Shown: positions 1-4,725 of the stretch, piece by piece
How the letters are laid out: every line of letters begins with the position of its first letter
Position numbering within the stretch: the first letter of the stretch is position 1
From: an uncultured Clostridium sp.
GTDB taxonomy: Bacteria; Bacillota; Clostridia; TANB77; CAG-508
NCBI GenBank assembly: GCA_900556345.1
Contig: USOM01000066.1
Span: forward strand, 1 to 5,889
Direction: 5' to 3'
DNA: 5,889 bases
Notes under the pieces: generated by a model
What the model saw: the letters and a program-made list of their open reading frames with translations, nothing else
The model's database searches: none
What the model was told of the DNA's origin: nothing
Made by a program: the position numbers and the translations under genes

Positions 1-697
1 TAGATAAAGCAATTAAAAGCGAAAAACCTAATAATTGTAACTGTATCTGAACCTTATCACTTACAGGTTTTCTCCTTATAGCTTCTATCAAAAGTAACAA
101 TATTTTTCCTCCATCTAGAGCTGGAATTGGAAGTAAATTAGTTATTCCAAGTGATACTGATACTACTGCCATTATATATAAATATTCTTTAATTCCTGTT
201 GTTTTTGAAACTAACTCTGATATTCCAACAGGACCTGTTAAGTCATCTGCTCCAACTTGACCTGTAAATATCATTTTTACACTGTTTAACAATGCTCCTG
301 AAAATCCAAGTGTTGCTTCACAAGCTGTTTGCAAACTTCCATATATTATTGCTATTAATATAAAATACACTACTAATCCAAAAACTATATTTACTATAGC
401 CCCTGCCGCAACTATTGCTATTCTTTTGGGTATGCTTGCTTTGTTAAAAGCCCCTGTTTCTTCTGAAGCTTCTTCCTCTCCCTCCATGCTAACAAATCCA
501 CCTAGAGGAATTGCACGCAAAGCATATTTAGTTTCACCTTTTTGTTTAGATATTAATTCTGGTCCAAATCCTATTGCAAATTGGTTTACTTTTACCTTGC
601 AAAGTTTTGCAACTAGGAAATGTCCTCCTTCGTGTATAAATATTAAAAATCCAAGTAAGAATATTATTTTTATCGCTGATAAAATAAATCCAAGCAT
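1..697 (-). CDS. rseP: RseP-like site-2 intramembrane metalloprotease (M50), 3' end cut by window, apparently PDZ-less
   Basis: This is a membrane-embedded zinc protease of the RseP/RasP (S2P) family, which cleaves membrane-anchored anti-sigma factors or remnant signal peptides. The first 232 residues are visible; the C-terminus lies beyond the left edge. Seen: TM1 at about residues 4-28 carrying the zinc motif HEGGH at 22-26; GFGP at 43-46; PLGGFVSM at 64-71; TM2 at about 91-119; GPVGI at 155-159; and the second catalytic motif NLLPIPALDGG at 187-197, with D195 expected to bind zinc. The ATG at 697 follows a strong GGAGG Shine-Dalgarno about six bases upstream. It is the last visible gene of the pyrH operon, next to cdsA as is usual for rseP. 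Odd: only about 35 residues separate TM2 from GPVGI, where RseP proteins normally carry one or two PDZ domains. The GPxxN motif reads GAIVN (99-103). Family assignment is firm; substrate is unknown. Confidence 0.93.
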   Translation of the reverse strand, partial: MLGFILSAIKIIFLLGFLIFIHEGGHFLVAKLCKVKVNQFAIGFGPELISKQKGETKYALRAIPLGGFVSMEGEEEASEETGAFNKASIPKRIAIVAAGAIVNIVFGLVVYFILIAIIYGSLQTACEATLGFSGALLNSVKMIFTGQVGADDLTGPVGISELVSKTTGIKEYLYIMAVVSVSLGITNLLPIPALDGGKILLLLIEAIRRKPVSDKVQIQLQLLGFSLLIALS

Positions 698-725
698 TCT
701 TTCCTCCAACTTTTTGTATTAAAAT

Positions 726-795
726 CGTTTCTTTTTGTGAAAGGACCGTTTCTTTTTGCAAAATGAAACGGTCCTTTTGCAAAAAGAAACGGTCC
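726..795. repeat. Four-copy nested palindromic repeat in the cdsA-rseP gap
   Basis: On the + strand, two copies run forward (726-742, partial, and 743-763) and two run inverted (754-774 and 775-795, the first overlapping its forward neighbour). The shared core is GGACCGTTTCTTTTTGC. Copies 743-763 and 775-795 are perfect inverted repeats over 21 bases with an 11-base spacer. A competing perfect 13-base stem pairs 740-752 with 765-777, and 726-736 can also pair with 781-791. The element starts just after the cdsA stop and ends about 30 bases before the rseP start, so the operon transcript could fold into alternative hairpins here. It resembles the REP-like intergenic palindromes of Clostridia and is related to the element at 3833-3863. 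Function is unknown; it could affect RNA stability or rseP output. Confidence 0.85.
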
Positions 796-805
796 CAATA
801 CGAAA

Positions 806-1603
806 TCACATAAATATCATATATAAAAATGGTGCAATAAAAACTAAGCTGTCTAATCTATCTAGCATTCCACCGTGACCAGGTAATAAATTTCCATAGT
901 CTTTTACATCTACAAATCTTTTTACAGATGATGCAACAAAGTCTCCTATTTGGCTAAGTATGCTTAATCCTAAACTTACTATTGCTATCATACTATAAGA
1001 AAATTCTGTTCCCCAGTAATTATTTGATATTGCCATATAAATTACTGAAACAATCACTGCTCCTATAGCTCCTGCTACACATCCTTCTATTGATTTTTTA
1101 GGACTTATTTTACTAAATTTGTGTTTTCCAAAATGTTTTCCAATTAAGTATGCAAATATGTCTGTTGACCATGATACAACAAATGTATATGCAAATAAAA
1201 TTTTTCCAAATTCTAGTTTTCTTACTAATTCTAAAAACATAAAGAAAAATGGTACATACATTATTCCCACCAATGTATATGCTACATCTTTAAAGGTTAT
1301 TTTCATATCTGTAAGTATTACATTTAAAAATAATAATAACATTACAACTGGTATTGAAAGTGCTACAAAATGTAATATTTTTTCTGTTTCTAAGAACATT
1401 GCTCCAACAATATAAAGGTTTGATAAATAACCTACCCATTGTATTGGTTTTGCAACCTTTTTTACTGCTCCAAAATATTCGTACATACTAATTATACTTA
1501 CAATTAATACTGCTACTCCTATTACATATTCGTTTCCTAATACAAATAATAGTGCCACAATTGGAAGTCCTAATACTGTTGTTAAAACTCTTTTTAAATC
1601 CAT
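806..1603 (-). CDS. cdsA: Phosphatidate cytidylyltransferase (CDP-diglyceride synthase)
   Basis: This integral membrane enzyme makes CDP-diacylglycerol from CTP and phosphatidic acid, the branch point for bacterial phospholipids. With the ATG start it has 265 residues, normal for the family. It is strongly hydrophobic throughout, with several membrane segments. The family signature is complete near the C-terminus at about residues 226-251: SSVKR, then KDYGNLLPGHGG, then MLDRLD, matching the classical S-x-x-K-R...K-D...H-G-G-x-x-D-R-x-D pattern. An upstream STDIFAYLIGKHFGKHKFS stretch with the following SPKKSIEG is also typical. Start choice: a GTG at 1612 would add three residues, but that GTG is part of AAGGTGA, a good Shine-Dalgarno ideally spaced for the ATG at 1603, so the ATG is preferred. 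The gene begins 14 bases after the uppS stop and is surely cotranscribed with it. dxr, often the next gene, is missing; a palindromic repeat and rseP follow instead. Confidence 0.95.
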   Translation of the reverse strand: MDLKRVLTTVLGLPIVALLFVLGNEYVIGVAVLIVSIISMYEYFGAVKKVAKPIQWVGYLSNLYIVGAMFLETEKILHFVALSIPVVMLLLFLNVILTDMKITFKDVAYTLVGIMYVPFFFMFLELVRKLEFGKILFAYTFVVSWSTDIFAYLIGKHFGKHKFSKISPKKSIEGCVAGAIGAVIVSVIYMAISNNYWGTEFSYSMIAIVSLGLSILSQIGDFVASSVKRFVDVKDYGNLLPGHGGMLDRLDSLVFIAPFLYMIFM

Positions 1604-1617
1604 ATTTTTCACCTTTT

Positions 1618-2328
1618 TTATTTTCCTAATCTTCTAGTTCTTTTTTGATATTCAATTATTGCATTATCTAAATCTTCTTCATTAAAATCTGGCCAGTTTT
1701 TGCTTACAAATAAAAATTCTGAATATGCAATTTGCCAAGGCAAGAAATTGCTGGTTCTCATTTCTCCACTTGTTCTTATTACTAAGTCTGGGTCTGGCTG
1801 ACCTGCAGTATATAATTTGCTTTCTAATAAATCTTCATTTATATCTTCTAAAGAAATTGTTTTATTTTCAACTTCTTTTGCAATTTCTTTTGCTGCTCTT
1901 ACAATTTCTGCCCTTCCTCCATAATTTAATGCAATATTAAAATGAACACCGGTATTATCTTTTGTTCTTTCTATACATTCTTTTATTCTTTCCTGCATTT
2001 TCTCATTTAATGCGGTTGTATCTCCTAAAAATTGAATTTTTATATTTTCAGAATCTGCAACTTTGGCATAATGTTCTAAATAGTTTTGAAGTATTAACAT
2101 TAGGCTCTTTACTTCTTCTTCTGCCCTTTTCCAATTTTCTGTTGAAAATGCATATACTGTAATATATTCAAGTCCTATTTCGTTTGCATGTCTTACAATT
2201 TTTTCTAGAACTTTTGCTCCTTCTTTATGACCAAAAGCTACTGGCATTCCCTTAGCTCTTGCCCAACGTCTGTTTCCATCCATTATAATTGCTATATGCT
2301 TTGGTAGTTCTTCTTTTTTAAATTCCAT
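1618..2328 (-). CDS. uppS: Isoprenyl transferase (undecaprenyl diphosphate synthase, cis-prenyltransferase)
   Basis: This cytosolic cis-prenyltransferase extends an allylic primer, classically farnesyl diphosphate, with isopentenyl diphosphate to give the C55 undecaprenyl diphosphate carrier for peptidoglycan and wall polymers. It has 236 residues, a normal length. All family motifs are visible in order: IMDGNRRWAR (15-24) with catalytic D17; YAFSTENWKR (59-68); ALNYGGRAEI (133-142); and DPDLVIRTSGE (179-189), followed by RTSNFLPWQIAYSEF (191-205), which carries the IPP and magnesium contacts. The ATG follows AAGGGG, which overlaps the stop codon of the upstream prenyl synthase and leaves a 13-base gap, suggesting translational coupling. 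The neighbour upstream probably makes its primer and cdsA downstream makes the phospholipid precursor, so this is a lipid/cell-envelope block. No unusual residues were seen. Confidence 0.97.
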   Translation of the reverse strand: MEFKKEELPKHIAIIMDGNRRWARAKGMPVAFGHKEGAKVLEKIVRHANEIGLEYITVYAFSTENWKRAEEEVKSLMLILQNYLEHYAKVADSENIKIQFLGDTTALNEKMQERIKECIERTKDNTGVHFNIALNYGGRAEIVRAAKEIAKEVENKTISLEDINEDLLESKLYTAGQPDPDLVIRTSGEMRTSNFLPWQIAYSEFLFVSKNWPDFNEEDLDNAIIEYQKRTRRLGK

Positions 2329-2341
2329 TTATATAAACCCC

Positions 2342-3232
2342 TTATTTATTTCTTGTTTCAATATATCTTGCTAAATTAGTTAAAAATTCGGCCTTTTCCC
2401 CAAATTCATCTAATTCCAAGATTGCTTCATTTGTAATTTGATGTAATATTTCTTTAGATTTTTCTAATCCATATTCAGATACATAAGTGCATTTTCCTTT
2501 TTCTTTATCATTTCCAACAGGTTTTCCAGTTATTTTTTCGTCTCCAATTTCAGATAAAATATCATCTTTTATTTGAAACGCTAAACCTATTTTTTCTGCA
2601 TAGTTTGTTATTTTTTCAAGCTGACTTTCTGTTGCTCCACCTAAAATTGCTCCCATTCTTGCACATAGTCTTAAATATGCTCCAGTTTTGTTTTTATGAA
2701 TATATTTAAGTTCCTCGTTCGAAATGTTTTTTCCTTCACATTCTGTATCTAAATATTCTCCCGCAAGCATTCTGTCTGTTGCTATTGAAAACTCTTTAAA
2801 TATCTTAATTTTATTTTTTAATTCGTTTTCATTTTCTGTATTTAATAAATCACTACTTATTACAATATAAGCATAATTAAAAAGTCCATCTCCTGCTAGA
2901 ATTGCAGTTGCTTCATTAAACTGTTTATGATTTGTTGGTTTTCCGTGTCTTAAATTGTCATTATCAATACCTGGTAAATCGTCGTGTATTAATGAAGCAT
3001 TATGCACCATTTCTATGCTAATTGCATAAGGCATAGCTACTTCTAGATTTTCCTTAAATAATTTATATGTACTTAAAACTAAAGTTGGTCTTAGCCTTTT
3101 TCCTCCTGCCATTAAACTATATTCCATAGCATTATTTAAAATTCGTTCTGGACAATCTTGTTTTCTTAAATACTTTTCTAATTCGTTATTTACTTGTTCT
3201 TGGTATTTTTTTAATTCGGTTTTAAAATCCAT
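2342..3232 (-). CDS. ispA: Short-chain trans-polyprenyl diphosphate synthase (farnesyl/geranylgeranyl type)
   Basis: This enzyme condenses isopentenyl diphosphate with allylic diphosphates (all-trans) to make C15 or C20 products that prime UppS, quinones and other isoprenoids. It has 296 residues, normal for bacterial IspA. Seen: GGKRLRP (43-49); the first Asp-rich motif in its bacterial six-spaced form, SLIHDDLPGIDND (80-92), followed by HGKPTNH; ILAGDGLF (111-118); HKNKTGAYL (179-187); and the second Asp-rich region GLAFQIKDDILSEIGD (216-231), then TGKPVGNDKEKGK (235-247). Odd: the third Asp of the second motif is Ser (S227 in DDILS), GQxxD reads GEYLD (158-162), and position -5 to the first motif is Ala (A79) rather than the aromatic residue of farnesyl synthases, which may favour a longer product. 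The ATG follows AAAAGGGATG. The gene sits 24 bases after frr and 13 before uppS, an uncommon insertion in this operon. The family is certain; product length is not. Confidence 0.93.
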   Translation of the reverse strand: MDFKTELKKYQEQVNNELEKYLRKQDCPERILNNAMEYSLMAGGKRLRPTLVLSTYKLFKENLEVAMPYAISIEMVHNASLIHDDLPGIDNDNLRHGKPTNHKQFNEATAILAGDGLFNYAYIVISSDLLNTENENELKNKIKIFKEFSIATDRMLAGEYLDTECEGKNISNEELKYIHKNKTGAYLRLCARMGAILGGATESQLEKITNYAEKIGLAFQIKDDILSEIGDEKITGKPVGNDKEKGKCTYVSEYGLEKSKEILHQITNEAILELDEFGEKAEFLTNLARYIETRNK

Positions 3233-3256
3233 ATATTACATCCCTTTTACTTTTAA

Positions 3257-3805
3257 CTATATTGAAAGTATTTCATTTTCCTTATTTGCTAATACTTTGT
3301 CTACTTCTTCTATTGCTTTATCTGTTAATTCTTGAATTTTATTTTCAGCTTGTTTTAGTTCGTCTTCTGTCAATTCTCCATCTTTTTGTTCTTTTTTAGC
3401 TTGATCAATTCCATCTCTTCTAGCATTTCTAACTGCAACTTTACAATCTTCTGCCATTTTTTTGATGTCTTTTACTAATTCTTTTCTTCTTTCTTCAGTT
3501 AATTCTGGAAAAGCAAGTCTTATTACTTTACCATCATTATTTGGATTGATTCCAATATCTGATGCCAAAATTGCTTTTTCTATTTCTTTTAAAACTGATA
3601 TATCCCATGGTTGAATTACTATCATTCTAGCTTCTGGAACTGATACTCCTGCTACTTGATTTATTGGTGTTGGTGTTCCATAGTAGTCTATTTTTACTTT
3701 ATTTAATATTGCAGGATTTGCTCTTCCCGCTCTTACTTCTGCAAATTTTTCTCTTAAGTTATCAATTGATTTGTTCATTTTTTCTTTTATAATGTTATAG
3801 TCCAT
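3257..3805 (-). CDS. frr: Ribosome recycling factor
   Basis: The ribosome recycling factor acts with EF-G to split the post-termination ribosome so that subunits can be reused. It has 182 residues, close to the usual 185. The two-domain layout is evident. Helical domain I starts with an amphipathic stretch and RAGRANP (25-31). The small beta domain II carries YYGTPTPINQ (41-50), VPEAR and IQPWD (64-68). Domain I resumes with INPNNDGKVIRLAFPEL (86-102), TEERRKEL (103-110) and VRNARRDG (125-132), and ends in long charged helices. The ATG at 3805 has AAAGGAAAG upstream as Shine-Dalgarno. It lies 68 bases downstream of pyrH, the common pyrH-frr pair, but the gap carries a palindromic element at 3833-3863. 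Nothing in the protein is unusual. Confidence 0.98.
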   Translation of the reverse strand: MDYNIIKEKMNKSIDNLREKFAEVRAGRANPAILNKVKIDYYGTPTPINQVAGVSVPEARMIVIQPWDISVLKEIEKAILASDIGINPNNDGKVIRLAFPELTEERRKELVKDIKKMAEDCKVAVRNARRDGIDQAKKEQKDGELTEDELKQAENKIQELTDKAIEEVDKVLANKENEILSI

Positions 3806-3832
3806 AATAATATCTTTCCTTTCTCCCCGCTT

Positions 3833-3863
3833 GGGACCATTGGGGTCGGTTCTTTTTGGTCCC
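3833..3863. repeat. REP-like palindromic element in the pyrH-frr gap
   Basis: A 31-base element is bounded by perfect 7-base inverted repeats, GGGACCA (3833-3839) and TGGTCCC (3857-3863). Its interior contains GGGGTCGGTTCTTTTTGG. On the transcribed strand it can form a short GC-rich hairpin between the pyrH stop and the frr Shine-Dalgarno, without covering the latter. From memory, it strongly resembles a dispersed Clostridial repeat of the form GGGACGGTTCTTTTTGTCCC. It shares the G-T-T-C-T-T-T-T-T-G core with the repeat at 726-795. It has no U-run that would make it a terminator, and the operon evidently reads through it. Confidence 0.75.
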
Positions 3864-3873
3864 TTTTAGAACA

Positions 3874-4584
3874 TTATTTTACAGTTGTTCCTATTTTCTC
3901 ACCTTTAACAGCTCTTACTATATTTTCTGGGTCTGCTATTCCAAATACTACAAGTGGAATATTGTTGTCTTTGCATAATGCTGTTGCTGTTGAGTCCATA
4001 ACTTTTAAATCTTTATTTAATACTTCTTGATATGTTATTTCATCATATCTTTCAGCTGTTGGATCTAATTTTGGATCTGCTGAATATACTGCATCTATTG
4101 CTTTTCCAAGTAATATTGCATCTGCTTCTATTTCTGCAGCTCTTAATGCTGCTCCTGTATCTGTTGAAAAGAATGGATGTCCTGTACCACATGCAAATAT
4201 AACTACTCTTCCCTTTCCTAAGTGTTTTGTTGCTTTTCTTTTTATAAATGGTTCTGCAATTTCTCTCATTTCTATTGCTGTTTGTACTCTTGTATGTATT
4301 CCTCTTGCTTCAATTGCATCTTGTAGAGCTAATGCATTCATTGCTGTTGCTAGCATTCCCATGTAGTCTGCTGTTGTTTTTTCCATTTGCTCTCCGTTTC
4401 TTCTTCCTCTCCAGAAGTTTCCTCCGCCTACTACTATTGCTACTTCTACTCCCATTTCTACTACTTCTTTTATTTTGTCACATATTTCTCCTACTACTTT
4501 TGTGTTTATTCCTGTTTTGTCTTCTCCTGCTAATGCTTCTCCACTTAGTTTTAATAGAACTCTTTTATATTTTGCTTCTGACAT
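3874..4584 (-). CDS. pyrH: UMP kinase (uridylate kinase)
   Basis: This is the bacterial-type UMP kinase of the amino-acid-kinase fold, a cytosolic hexamer that phosphorylates UMP to UDP with ATP in pyrimidine nucleotide synthesis. It has 236 residues, a normal length. Seen: KLSGEAL (12-18); the glycine-rich [10 protein letters not shown] (51-60); [19 protein letters not shown] (71-89), where D73 is the usual UMP-contacting Asp; [17 protein letters not shown] (133-149); DAVYSADPK (164-172) at the ATP side; and VMDSTA (195-200). The ATG has AAAGGAAG about nine bases upstream, and a promoter starts about 37 bases before it, so this is the first gene of the run pyrH-frr-ispA-uppS-cdsA-rseP. rpsB and tsf, often found upstream, are replaced by an unrelated pilin-like gene ending in a terminator. 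Confidence 0.98.
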   Translation of the reverse strand: MSEAKYKRVLLKLSGEALAGEDKTGINTKVVGEICDKIKEVVEMGVEVAIVVGGGNFWRGRRNGEQMEKTTADYMGMLATAMNALALQDAIEARGIHTRVQTAIEMREIAEPFIKRKATKHLGKGRVVIFACGTGHPFFSTDTGAALRAAEIEADAILLGKAIDAVYSADPKLDPTAERYDEITYQEVLNKDLKVMDSTATALCKDNNIPLVVFGIADPENIVRAVKGEKIGTTVK

Positions 4585-4593
4585 TTTTGGTTC

Positions 4594-4600
4594 TTCCTTT
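4594..4600 (-). promoter_or_regulatory. Ribosome binding site of pyrH
   Basis: AAAGGAA lies nine bases before the pyrH ATG. It is the only purine-rich Shine-Dalgarno match in the short leader, and it supports the chosen start. Confidence 0.6.
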
Positions 4601-4620
4601 CTTTTTTTATTTCTTTGGGT

Positions 4621-4649
4621 ATTTTATCATATTTGTTTGGAAACTACAA
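4621..4649 (-). promoter_or_regulatory. Sigma-A-type promoter of the pyrH operon, extended -10
   Basis: Read on the minus strand, TTGTAG (-35, complement of 4644-4649) is followed after exactly 17 bases by TAAAAT (-10, complement of 4621-4626). A TG placed one base before the -10 gives an extended -10, TGATAAAAT. The likely transcript start near 4614 gives a leader of about 30 bases, too short for a riboswitch. It lies just downstream of the terminator of the previous gene, as expected for a new transcription unit. This is a motif match only. Confidence 0.7.
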
Positions 4650-4680
4650 TAGTTTTTTTGTTTTGATTGGGATATTGTGT

Positions 4681-4724
4681 AAAAAATAAGAAAACAGCTG
4701 TGTTTTTTGCTGTTTTCCTATCTT
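4681..4724 (-). terminator. Intrinsic terminator of the pilin-like/SUMF1 gene
   Basis: On the minus strand, a 9-base perfect stem (GAAAACAGC with GCTGTTTTC, 4709-4717 with 4690-4698) and a 10-base loop can be extended to 16 pairs (4709-4724 with 4683-4698) with two G-U wobbles. It runs into a T-rich tail (TTATTTTTT). It begins two bases after the stop codon of the upstream gene. The opposite direction lacks a comparable U-run, so the terminator is oriented towards pyrH and separates the two units. Confidence 0.85.
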
Positions 4725-4725
4725 G

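Noticed and set aside
1..697. Frameshifted or pseudogene rseP
   Set aside because: The frame is open with all membrane and catalytic motifs in order. The missing PDZ is an in-frame absence and not a break.
726..795. Intrinsic terminator between cdsA and rseP, or a CRISPR-like array
   Set aside because: The hairpin is not followed by a clear U-run in the transcribed direction, and rseP has no obvious separate promoter. The units are inverted and adjacent with no unique spacers, so this is not CRISPR.
546..809. Minus-strand 87-codon open frame starting at the cdsA end and overlapping rseP
   Set aside because: It is made of the palindromic repeat plus an out-of-frame reading of the rseP 5' end. 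The rseP frame has the HEGGH motif and a strong Shine-Dalgarno, and this frame has neither.
1610..1612. GTG start for cdsA, giving three extra residues
   Set aside because: The GTG is part of the AAGGTGA Shine-Dalgarno that is well spaced for the ATG at 1601-1603.
4585..4620. Possible riboswitch or attenuator in the pyrH leader
   Set aside because: The leader from the predicted start site is only about 30 bases and shows no hairpin.
4248..4652. Plus-strand 134-codon open frame opposite pyrH
   Set aside because: It is the antisense of a well-conserved pyrH gene, and its Leu/Phe-rich product is what purine-rich AT-biased codons give on the opposite strand. It has no family motif and no ribosome binding site.
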